This document shows, one piece after another, positions 43,341-54,389 of a stretch of 64,000 bases of DNA; the first letter of the stretch is position 1; every line of letters starts with the position of its first letter. The position numbers were made by a program, and so were the translations under genes. The DNA comes from Tetracladium setigerum (taxonomy: Eukaryota > Ascomycota > Leotiomycetes > Helotiales), in contig PZJY01000002.1 in NCBI GenBank assembly GCA_031472005.1, positions 1,240,001 to 1,304,000 of the forward strand, in the 5' to 3' direction. Under the pieces are notes generated by a model. The model ran no database searches. It was not told where the DNA came from and was given only the letters and a program-made list of their open reading frames with translations.

Positions 43341-46300
43341 ATGTCTTCCCGAGGACCACCCACCGCCACTCCGACTAGCGATAACGGAATTTAATTAGCT
43401 TCGCTAAAGGGGAAGCTACCCGATCTCTATTACGGATAACGTTCTAAACTTCGAGAATTCCTTACTTAATATAAACTCTATTAAGTGTTTAATAAAGATA
43501 AGTTCTTTAGCGCCGCCGAACGAACTATATAAGCCGCTTCGTTCTTGCGAGGACTAGCCTTTAACTAGGTCGAGCCTCACTTAAACGATATAATAGAAAA
43601 TATTAATTTACCCGAACTAGTTAATACCGACGCCGAACCATTCACTCGCACCCTTTTTAACTTATAAGATAGGTTTAAGTAAGGTATTACTTAGATCTTC
43701 GGAGATTAAGATTAAGAATTTACCGCGGATATTAACTTACGAAAGCTTCGCTAAATAACTATTATCGTTAAGTACGTCGCTAAGTTCTAACGATTATAAG
43801 CTATCTTAGCTTAAGATAATATCGCCGCTAATTCTTAATTTTACTCGGGATTAAAGGTAAATATTAAAGACGAGATTTATCGATTGCCCGAACGACCGGA
43901 TAAGTTAGCCGAAATAATTAAGAAAGCGCTCTACTTTAATTAACGCATCACGGAACGTTTAATAAAGTAAGGATATAAGATTCTTAAGAACTATTACGGA
44001 ACTCTTAAGAAACCTCGTTATTAAGGACGAAATATCTAAAGTAGTAATTATTATAGACCTCGATTAATAGAACTAGATACGATTTAAAAGAAACTTAAGT
44101 TTTAATTAAGGAAATAACTTCCGAAGGAAGTAATAGAGAAACGAAGGAAGGAAGGACTTTATTTCGAATATAAATACGCGGGCTACCGAGCAGACTCTTA
44201 TAAAAAAGAAAAAATAAGATAAAAGAAGTAAGCCGTATCCCTTAAAATCCGATAAATAAGTATAGCTATTATAATCTTAAAAGGAAAAAAGGATACGCGT
44301 GAGCGTAATTAAGGAAGGCTACTTTAATAAAAATGCCTTACTTACGGATTTTATCTTTACGTCTATTAATAAGTAGACCCTTTAACGGTTCTTAAAGACG
44401 GAATTAATAACGAACGCTATAATTAAAAGGAATAAAGGAAGGAGAGATACGATAAATACGAAAGTATTATTTACGAATACCTTATTATAAATTACGATAA
44501 CGATTATACCCCGGTTTATAAGGACCCTTTTAAGGAATAGTTCCTAAGGGCTCTCACCGGATATTATAATCGGAATAAAGGAGGACTTTATTACCTTTAC
44601 CCCGATAACGAATTAATAAAAGTCCCGAAACGTAAAATATAAATTACGAGATATTACGAGCGTGGCTAGAACGGACTATTTTATAAATACTTTAACGGAT
44701 TAAGGATAGACGCTTATAATAATAAATATTAAATACGTAGCGATTAAGTTCCCGACCTTATAAAGGAAGAAGTTTAACGGGAAGTTTAACGAGCTAACCA
44801 CCTTATAATAAGAGAATAATAAATAGTTATTTAAAGAGAAGAACACCCCACCTTTAAGAGAGAGTGAATATATTGAATAGACCCCTTAAGACTTATTTAT
44901 CGTGAATTAAGCGTATTACCTTTCGGAGGACCGGCATATAAGTAAATCTAAGAAGTCGTATATAAGGACGAAGATCGCATTAAGTGGATCTACGTTAAGG
45001 GAGAGGACCGATAATATAATAATATCCGGATTTATATATAAGACTTACTTAATAAAACCTTACCTTATTATAAGGAATTACTTACTTTAAAAGAAGGAGA
45101 ACGATAAGTTATCCGGGCATAAAGTGAACGACTCCGTACTTAGAATAATATTACGGATTTATATTAATATTACTTTAAAAGTATGGAACCGAGAACACTT
45201 ACACTTATTAAAGGACACGTATATATCGTTACTAGTTATAAAGGAACGGTCCTCGAATAGTAAAACGTACTTAACGGAAGCTTTTACTAGTAAATAAATA
45301 TTAGGGATTCCGGCGAGAAATGTAAAAACCCTTACGAGGAACCTCCCCGAGAGCTATACGTAGCCGGGGATAAATAATTAAAATTAAACGTTAAGATCTT
45401 TAAGATCTCGAGATTAATTATAATAATAATTAATTTAAGATTTATAAGAAACTTTATATTTATAATTATAGCCTGGAAATATATAGTCGCCACTTATATT
45501 AAAGGGAAACCTTATTAACTCGTTATAATCGATAAATCTAAAATTAATTATAATAAGGGAGAAGTGGAATTATAAACGGTTCCTCTTATTATAATTATAC
45601 CTTTAAGTTATAAGGAGAGCATTATATTTAATATCGTTAATATATTATATAATATTATTTTAAGAATACCTTAATTAGAAGCTTATAATCTAATGATCGA
45701 TTAGCCTAATAAAATAATAGACTTTAAAAGGTATATTTACGAAAAGGAACGAACCGTCTTATAACTAAATAAGGATAAGTTTATAAGTTAATAAAGGCTA
45801 GAAGTAATTAAACTTATACGCTTATTAAAAGAGGGTACGAAAGAGGTATTATTACCGGAATAATATAAGGAATTCCGAGACTTATTCACTAAAGTATAAG
45901 ATCTTATAACGTTATTAATATATTAAGATTAAGATCACGAGATTATCTTAAAGGAAGACGTAAAACCGGTTTATAAACTATTACGTAGAATAAACGATAT
46001 AAACTTAAGGACGCTTAAAATCTTTATTAACGAGATATTAATAAAAGGATATATTAAGGAATCTAAATCTTCGTAAGGAGCACTTATCTTCTTTATATTA
46101 AAACTTAAAATTAATAAACGACGCTTAATTATAAATTAGCGAAAACTTAACGATTATATTATTAAAGATTATTATTCGTTATTATTACTCGACGATTTAA
46201 AGGATAAAACGTAAGGATTAAAGATCTTCACTTAGATCGACCTGAAATTAGCCTTTAATCTTATAAGAATAAAGGAAGGTAATAAAAGTAAGATTACTTT

Positions 46301-49250
46301 CCGTACTTAATAGGGATTATATAAGTTCTTAATAATACACTTTAAACTATATAATGCCTTAGTTACCTTTTAGCGATTAATTAATAATACCTTACGAGAA
46401 TATATTAATATATTTTATATTATTTACCTCGACGATATCCTTATCTACTTAAAAGACGTCGCTAAATATAAGAAGTATATTAAATTAGTCTTTTAAGCCT
46501 TAAGGAAACATTACTTAAAGGTTAACTTAAATAAATACCACTTCTTAATAAAACGAGTTAAGTTTTATAAATATATTATTATTATAAACGGATTCGAAAT
46601 AAACCTAAATAAGGTTAAAGTAATACTCGAGTAAGAATTATTAATAAACGTAAAGGAAATATAAAGTTTCTTAAGTTTTTATAATTATTACCGACGCTAT
46701 ATTAAAAACTATTCGGTAATTACGAAACCACTTACGGACCTCACTTATAAAGATTAAATATTCGAATAGACTTTTAAAGCTTAAAGAGTTATAAACACGT
46801 TAAAAGAAATATTCGTTAAAGAATTAATTCTTAAATATTATAACCTTATAAAATTAAAATAAGTAGAAACGGATTCGTTAGACTTCGTTATTAAAGTAAT
46901 TTATAATTAACCCGGCGAAGATAATTACTAGCGATTAGTCGCGTTCTTTTTAAGAAAACTTATATTTACGGAACTTAATTATAAGATTTACGATAAGGAG
47001 TTACTTATAATCGTTATAACGTTACGAGAATGAAAGGTATACTTAAAAGGATCGTTTACGAAGATAAATATTCTTTTTAATTATAAGAATCTTATTTATT
47101 TTATAACGATTAAGGAACTTAATAAGCGATAAGTCTAATGGGCCGAAACACTTTCGTTATATAACTTTAATATTTAATATATTAAAGGCTCCGAGAACGC
47201 TCGAGCCGATACACTTAATAAAAAACTAAAATATATAAGTAATAAGACCTCGCCTTTAAGAGTAATACTTTAATAAGACGGGTCCTCCTTAATATATAAC
47301 CGAGTGTAAATAGCCGCTATTATACGACTTAAGGATCGAACCTTTAAAGAACTTATTTAAAAAGGTTATAATTAAGACCTCGTTATAAAATAATAAATAA
47401 CGGAATTAAGAAGCGGTTTCTTAAGAAGTATAAACGAGTTATTATTCTTTTAAGAGAGAACTTATATTTTAATAAGAGTACGAAAAGCCTTTATATAATA
47501 ATAATATAAGTTATTAGCTTATAAGTATTAAGGAATAGTTAAGACCCTCGCGAGGCTATTTAAGAAATATTACTTCCTTAAGATTAAGAATATAATTAAA
47601 GAAGTTATAACTTAATACGATATATATATACGGAATAAGTTATCCCGACACGCCCCGTATAGACTTATAAAATCACTAATAACCCTTATATAATTATAAG
47701 GATCGATAGCTCTTAACTTCGTTATTAAGCTATCACCCTTTAAAGATCCTATAACGGGAGTCGTATACGACTCGATCCTTATTATAATATACCTCTTAAT
47801 TAAATACGTATATATAATATTATACTTTAAATTAAGTATAACCGAGCAAATAGTTAACACGTTTATTCGATAGATCATTATATAATACGGAGTATCGGAT
47901 AAAATTATCTCGGACCGTAATAAACTTTTTAAATTAAAGTTCTAAACCTTATTAATAGCTAAGCTTAAAATTAAGAAGAAAATATTAATCGCTTTTTATC
48001 CCTAAACCGATAGTTAAACGGAACGAATTAATTAAATAATAGAAGCTTACCTCCGTTATTATATTAATTATAAATAAGATAATTAAGTAAAGCTTTTACC
48101 GCTAGCTTAATTTATATTTAATAACGTAAATATAAAGATAATAAGTGTATTACCGTTCTTCGCGAACTTTAAATTTAACCCCGAGGCTTATAATTATCCG
48201 TTAATTAATACGGAAAACGTAAAAGTAACTAATATCCGAGTGGATTAATTAAAGGACTTATATAAAGAACTTACTACCGATATCTTATTTTTATTATAAC
48301 GATTAGTAATCTATTATAACTCGAAGCGTAGAGTAAGACTTACGCTAAAAGAGGGGGATAAAGTCTATTTATTACGAAAAAATATTAATATACGAAGATT
48401 AAGCGATAAATTAAATTATAAAAAGTTAAGATTATTTAAAATTTTAAAAGTTATCGGATTAATTAATTACGAACTTTAATTATTAAAAACTTAGAAAATT
48501 TATAAAGTATTTTATATATCTCTCCTTAAGAAAGTATCACTTAATGTATTATTAACGCCGTATATAGAAATCGAACTAATTAACTTAAATTAAGAGTACG
48601 AGGTCGAAGAGATCTTAAATTATAAGAAAGTTAGAAATAAGGACGTTTACCTTATCTATTAAAAGGGATACCCGGATTCGGAAAATATATAGGAACCACT
48701 CGCTTACCTTAATTATTAAGAAATAATAACGAAATATTATAAGAAGAATCGTTACTACGAAAAAACCATTAAGGGTCGCTTATTAAAGAATTAAACTTTG
48801 CGAGCGCTTGCCCCGGTGACGAGGAATTATCGAGATTTATTCCGAGCTCGTTTAAGAAAAACTCTAGGTTTATATTAGCTACCGGAGAGAGGGAACGAGG
48901 AGGCGTGAGAGGAACGATAAGCTTTAAGAGAGTAAGCTATCGTAAGGACGCGAGAAGGCGGGGATTCTAATTAAAAATATAAATAGGACCTTTCCGACCC
49001 TCTTATAAACTACTATCCGACGAATAAGCACACTTCGAATGAATATACGCGGAACATCGTGTCGTAAGGGTAAGATTAAGAATATAAGGCTGTCGGCGGG
49101 AGGCGTAACGATCGTAAGTAACGACTCGGCGATTCGTCTCGTTAATACGACGTGCGAGGGTAAGTCATTGTTTTATCTTGCGATACGTTCTTATAAGGGA
49201 TTTCATTTATATAAATCTATATATTTTATTAATTAAGGAAGATAGCCTCC
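43341..49250 (+). pseudogene. gag-pol relic of element 1
   Basis: The polyprotein would encode capsid/nucleocapsid, protease, reverse transcriptase, RNase H and integrase for retrotransposition. A gag start is at 43341. A nucleocapsid-knuckle relic with Tyr at the ligand positions is near 44167-44205. The RT region runs around 46000-46600 with DYIIKDYYS-like and YLDD motifs, and integrase lies around 47500-48100. No frame stays open for more than about 60 codons in sense. The stops are what C-to-T change of CAA/CAG and G-to-A change of TGG would give. It cannot be functional. Confidence 0.85.
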
Positions 49251-49317
49251 GGCCATCGACGACGTTCCTTTTAACGTATTAAAGTGTGGGGACCATATTA
49301 AGACGGAAGGGGGATAA

Positions 49318-49779
49318 TGTTACGAACGTGGGCTTAGAAGTCTAATGACCTTTAGGAGCACATTAGATCCTAAGAGCTTAAGGCTCGGGAGCATTATAAA
49401 TCCTAGGAGTAAGTCTCTTAAGAATCACTTTATAAAGAACTCGTAAGATTAATAATAATAGTATTAGTTATATAAGTGAAAAGGTAATAGTAAGCTATAG
49501 GCCTAATTACGTGATAAAGTTTAAGCTTAATAAGAGTCTAGAGTCCGTGGGACTCTTAGAGCCCCGGGACTCTTAGACTCCCTCGCTTAAGGGACTCTTA
49601 ATAAAATAAAGGTTTTATATAAGTAGATAGTCTTTCTTAAATAAGAGCTTTATACTTAACTTAAATTGAATATCTTTATTCTAATAATTAGTCTATTATT
49701 ATACCTGTGATCCGCTCTCTGTCGACGAATACTAACCTGACTTAACTATTTACTTCTAGAGTGAATAGTGACCGTTACA
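49318..49779 (+). repeat. 3' LTR of element 1
   Basis: 462 nt, TGTTACGAACG...CCGTTACA, paired with 42836-43297. It is preceded by a purine-rich stretch (GACGGAAGGGGGATAA at 49302-49317), a likely polypurine tract. Confidence 0.9.
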
Positions 49780-49911
49780 CCCTTCCGTCTTAATATAAAC
49801 CTTATACTTAAATATATTAAAGGAAATATCGCTAATAGCTTATAATTATCTTCTTCTTTTAATATACCCTTTATTTATTATTAAAAATTAAAAGAGCGTC
49901 TTACGTTAGCG

Positions 49912-50340
49912 GTGCGTATTAAGAAAACGGGCCGTATAGCCGAAACGTATTTATATTATAAGAAAACTTATAAGAAGTGTCTTTTAAATACTTAAGAATC
50001 GAGTCGCTATTCCGAATATATTCGTTCTAAACGGTCTTACGATATTAAGGGTTATATTATTATTCGATCTCGTCCTTTAATAATATATAAATTCTTTTAA
50101 GGGGTAGCGCGTAAGCGTTACCTCTTAAGGCTTCCCCGGCTTATAAATTCCGTGAAAACTAGTTTAACTCCTAAGAGTGAACTCTTTTTATAGCTCTTAA
50201 CTCTTAAGGATATTAATTTCGTTCCCGATTCTCTTAAGCTTAAATTTTAAGCGGCTTTATTTAAAAGCTCGGAGCCGGTCTCCTTATTAATCGTTACGGA
50301 ACTTATTTTACTTACCTTTATCGTTTTAAATACTTTATCT
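49912..50340 (+). pseudogene. Antisense Zn2Cys6-like ORF relic in element 3
   Basis: On the strand opposite element 3's gag-pol, between pol and its downstream LTR, a frame starting near 49912 (no ATG visible) has Tyr or Cys at positions spaced as CX2CX6CX9CX2CX6C followed by Asp. The codons are at 49948, 49957, 49978, 50008, 50017 and 50038. Five of the six are now TAT/TAC and one is TGT, which is what RIP does to TGY. Stops (TAA at 49993) fit damaged CAA codons. The same spacing appears in the equivalent place of element 2. Function unknown; a DNA-binding binuclear zinc cluster is the obvious guess. Confidence 0.6.
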
Positions 50341-50399
50341 CCTCTCCTTTAATCTTTAAGGTCGGACTAGGTAAGAGGTAATAGTAATAGTTTATTAAT

Positions 50400-53167
50400 A
50401 TTTAGTAATAATTAAGATTTATTTTTAATTCTTAAGAATTCTTAGATTATAAGTAATCCTTTTATTTAATTAAATAATGAAGTTTATTCTTAACTAGCTT
50501 ATAATTTAAGATTTTCTTTACTTTATATTTTATCTTTAAGTTTACCGGTTATATTAATATATTAAGAACTAGTAATGCTCTTAATAATACTTTCTCGAGG
50601 AGAGATATATAAAATATTAAATAGATATTTATATTCTTTAATAAAGCGAGTTCGTAATTTAAACGTCTTTTAACGGTTTTAATTTTAAATAATTTAAGTT
50701 TCTTATAATTTAATTTATCGCTTAATCTTTTTATTTTAATGTTTTATCGTAATAAATAGACTTTATCCCCTTATTTTAGCGTTAGCTCTTAATTACGCTT
50801 CTTATTATAATATAATGCACTTCTTTCTATTACGAATCGTAACTCCTTAATTAACTTAATATATAAGTATTTAATTTTATTAATCTAAGCCTAACTAGCT
50901 AATTATTAATATTTATTAAATAAGGTTTATAATATATATATTTTTTATAACCGAAATTAATATAAAATAATATAATACCTTTATAATATTTATAATCGAG
51001 CTATTATATACGAATTAAGTTAATAAGAGTAACGATACCTAATTATCTTATTTATAATTAATATAATAACGTAAGTAAGCTTCGATAACTTAATTTATTC
51101 GCTCCGTTTCTTTATTAATTTATAAATAGAAAGAAGTTAATAATTTCCTCTTAACTCTTAAGTGAGTAATTAAGGTAATTTAAAATTTAAAACGTAAAGA
51201 GTTTATCTTAGTTTAAGACTATCTCTTTTAATATATCGTAATAAGTAATTACTTCTTATAAAAATATAAAGGCTAACTCTTTAATAATATTAAATTCCTT
51301 ATATAAGATATAAATTATATATTTCGTGAGCCTCTTTATTATAATTAAAATCGAGTTATAAGCGATTCTCGTTCTTAAATCTCTTAAAAGTAATAATTTA
51401 ATAATAAAATCCTATTAAATCGATTTCTAAGGTATCTTTAATATAAGTATCGTGCTTATTAATCCGTAAGGTGCGTGTCTCGTAGCTTTATTACGAATAT
51501 ATACGTTATATTAGCCGATAACTTCCTTAATTAAGGACGCGGCCTAATTAACGTAGTAATAATATTTAAGTCTTTAAAGGGTTTTTCAGCTCCCTTAATA
51601 TCCGTAAGCTAAGGCCTCGTGGTAACTCTTTACGAACTCTTTTATATATAAGTCTAATATAATTAATTTACCCTTATAATAGTCGGCGTGTTTTAAATCC
51701 TTTCCTTAAGTTATAAGAATCTTATTAATTAATAATCCGTAAACTTTAATAAGGAGAGTAATTTCCTTAATATTAAGAATTAAGTCTTTATTAACGTTTT
51801 CCTTAAATATTACGATTTCTTTATAAACTTTACTTCCTTTATAACCTAATAATTTACTAAGAGCGTCCGTAATAACGTTCTTTAAACCTTTAATATATTT
51901 AATTATTAAATTAAATTAAAAAAGTTCCTTAGCTTATTTAACTAATCTTCGATTATTAAGAACCTTCGTAATTATAAAAGTTCTTAAGTTTATATAATTA
52001 ATATAAATTATAATAAGGAATTTAACTCCTTAAAGGTAAATTTTTTAATATCTTAAAGCTTTAATAATAATTATAAGTTCCTTTTCGTAAATATTATAAT
52101 TTTATTCCGTTAATAAATAAGTTTTAGAGTAATATATTATAAGATATAACTTTCCGTTTTCATTAAGTTAAAGGTATATAGCTCTTACGTAAATATTTAA
52201 AGAGTTTATTTAAAGAATATTAAGACGATCTTTATAGAAATTATAAATTACGAGTTCTTTTATAAATTATTTCTTAAGTTCCTTAAAGGCGGCTTTCTCC
52301 TTTATTCTTATTTAAAAGGGTATATCCTTCCTAATAAGTCGTATTAATAAAGCGACGATTCTTAAGTATCCTTTAATAAACTATCGGTTAAAGTTATTAA
52401 TTCTTAAAAAGGATTAAATATCTTTAATATTTTAAGGTTCGGGCTATTCCTTAATAGCTCGGATCTTATTAAGATCAATGCTTACAAATCCGGGTCGAAT
52501 AATATATCTTAAAAATAAGGTTTTTATAACTCCGAATTTATATTTATTAAGTTTTAATTTAGAATTTACTTTAAGGAGAGCGTTTAAGATTAATTTAACG
52601 TGTTATTAATAATCTTTAAATCGTTTTAAATAAATAATTATATCGTTAAGGTAATAAATTACGAATTTTTTAAGATAATCTCGTAATATATTATCGTTTT
52701 AACGTTAATATATTATAAGTGCGTTAATTAATCCGAAAGGTATAACTATTTACTTATAAAGTCTTAAAGGGATAAGGAATACGATTATTTACTCGTGCCC
52801 TTCCTTAATTTTAATTAAATTAAACGAACTTCTTTAATTTAATTTCGTAAATATTATTACTTTAATTAACTTATCCCGTAAGTATTAAGCGTTTAGTAAG
52901 GGGTATTAATCTCTTATCGTAACGTTATTAAGCTCACGATAATTATCGTAAGGTTAACCGTTTAAGTCGTCCTTCTTATAAGCGATTAATATATTATTAA
53001 ATATTAAAGACTTAAATAATTTAACTTATCCTTTCTTAAGTATTAATTAAACGAATACTTTTAACGTCTTAATAAAATCGTATCGGTATCGGCGTAGTTT
53101 TTAAGTAAGAGGTTTTCGTCCTTCCTTAAATTTATTTCGTAATCTTATAATTAATATTCGGGTAAGG
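50400..53167 (-). pseudogene. pol relic of element 3, first fragment (integrase, RNase H, RT)
   Basis: Read on the minus strand this segment aligns in layout with the pol of elements 1 and 2: integrase toward 50700-51700, RNase H around 51850-52300 and reverse transcriptase from 52400 upward. The RT box is YLND (52641-52654), where the first Asp has become Asn (GAC to AAC), another RIP-type change. It is cut at 53167 by element 2 and resumes at 60262. Confidence 0.7.
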
Positions 53168-53644
53168 TGTAACGGTTACTATTTACACGGAAGTAAATAG
53201 CTAAGTCAGGTTAGTATTCGTCGACAGAGAGCGGATCACAGGTACGGCAATAGACTAGTTACTAGAATAAAAGATATTCAATTTAAGTTAAGCACGAAGT
53301 TCCTATCTAATGAAAACTATCTTATCCTTATATATAACCTTCGTTCTCCTAGAGTCGAGGAGTCGACCGAGTCGATGCCATCGACCCGTCGACACCGTCG
53401 ACTCCCTGAGAGTCGACATGTCTTAGCGTGAACACACGTCGACCCAATCACGTGACTAAGCCCACAGCTTGCTATTACCTTTTCACTTATATAATTAATA
53501 TTACTATTACTAATCTTATGAGTTCTCTATAGAGTGGTTCCTAGGAGCCTCGCTCCCAGGATCTATAGTGCTCCCGAGCCTCAGGCTCCCAGGATCTAGC
53601 GTGCTCCTAGGGGTCACTTAACTCCTAGGATCACGTTCGTAACA
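53168..53644 (-). repeat. 3' LTR of element 2
   Basis: 477 nt, TGTAACGG...TTCGTAACA on the plus strand. It contains a GTCGAC-rich block at 53353-53420 and a short hairpin GAGCCTCAGGCTC near 53576. It differs from 59786-60261 at few positions, mostly transitions. Confidence 0.92.
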
Positions 53645-53812
53645 CTATCCCCCTTTTAGCCTAGTGTGGTCTCCACACTTAAGTACGTTAAAGGAAATAT
53701 CGCTATTAGCCCACGGCCATCTTCCTTTCCCATTATAACCGCTAATCGATCAAAGAAAACAATAACTAATCGACAAAACGTGTACGAGCGCTATAAGACT
53801 TAAGGAATCGAA

Positions 53813-54380
53813 ATGCCGGCTTGCTCGCGTTACGCTAAACGTGGTACGAAGTGCCTAGTAGCTCCAGGCTACTCGAAATATTCTAAATGTATCAAAGTCG
53901 GGGTGAAATGCGACGTCCATGGTCCTTCCGACGCAAAATGGAAGAAATTGGAACGCGTTAAAAAGAAACTAGCGGACGAGTGGAACGAGGCTTAGGCTAA
54001 GCAACGAAAATTGTTCGAGCGCTTAAGTGAGATAAGTGCGAAGCTAGTTCGCATAGAGAAATAAAGGGAGGCCTTTCGATCGCGCGCAGCGGAAATGCTT
54101 CGTCGCGGTCTGAAATCGATTACGGAGTTAAATGCCGCTGAGGAGCGAGAGCGTTTAGAACGGGAATCAATCGAGGGGGACCGGCTAGTTCCGAGAGCGA
54201 GCCTACTTCCATTCCCTCAGACGACCCTTCCTTATTATAGAACGCGGAGGAGGACTTAGTGCTTGTCGAGGCCCTGTCCGAGTTCGATGCTTCCTCGGCT
54301 TTCTAGACGAGTCTAGGTTTCGGTGGCTCAACGCAGTCTACCGATGGTGATACGCGGTTATCTTCTCAGGGCACTTAAGA
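53813..54380 (+). pseudogene. Antisense Zn2Cys6-like ORF relic in element 2
   Basis: This gene relic is on the strand opposite gag-pol, between pol and the downstream LTR. It starts MPACSRYAKRGTKC, and its Cys/Tyr positions 4, 7, 14, 23, 26 and 33 give CX2CX6CX8CX2CX6C followed by Asp, the spacing of a fungal binuclear Zn2Cys6 cluster. Residues 7 and 23 are Tyr (TAC/TAT), as expected from G-to-A mutation of TGY. A basic, coiled-coil-like helix follows (KWKKLERVKKKLADEW, then EMLRRGLKSITELNAAEERERLE). An acidic, Ser-rich tail (PSDDPSLL, NAEEDLVLVEALSEFDASS) lies in another frame after about 54185. Stops at 53993 (TAG), 54062 (TAA) and later fit RIP of CAG/CAA. The open part is only 60 codons; the whole would be about 190. 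I know no established function. Confidence 0.7.
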
Positions 54381-54389
54381 TTTGCTAAG

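Larger units (their letters stand above)
42836..49779 (+). mobile_element. Ty3/gypsy LTR retrotransposon, element 1 (full length, RIP-destroyed)
   Basis: This 6944-nt element has two 462-nt LTRs (42836-43297, 49318-49779). It is bounded by a perfect 5-bp target duplication, CCCTT (42831-42835 and 49780-49784), and sits inside element 3 next to its left LTR. Gag starts at 43341 (MSSRGPPTATPTSD), and the reverse transcriptase box YLDD is at 46425-46436. Order is LTR, gag, protease/RT/RNase H, integrase, LTR, on the plus strand. Stop codons, mostly TAA, occur every few codons. Confidence 0.9.

Noticed and set aside
47612..47878. 88-codon open frame on the minus strand in element 1, with a closely similar 88-codon frame at 55208-55474 in element 2
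   Set aside because: Both lie antisense to the integrase region and resemble each other because the underlying integrase DNA is homologous. They are shadows of pol and have no cysteine or other motif of their own.
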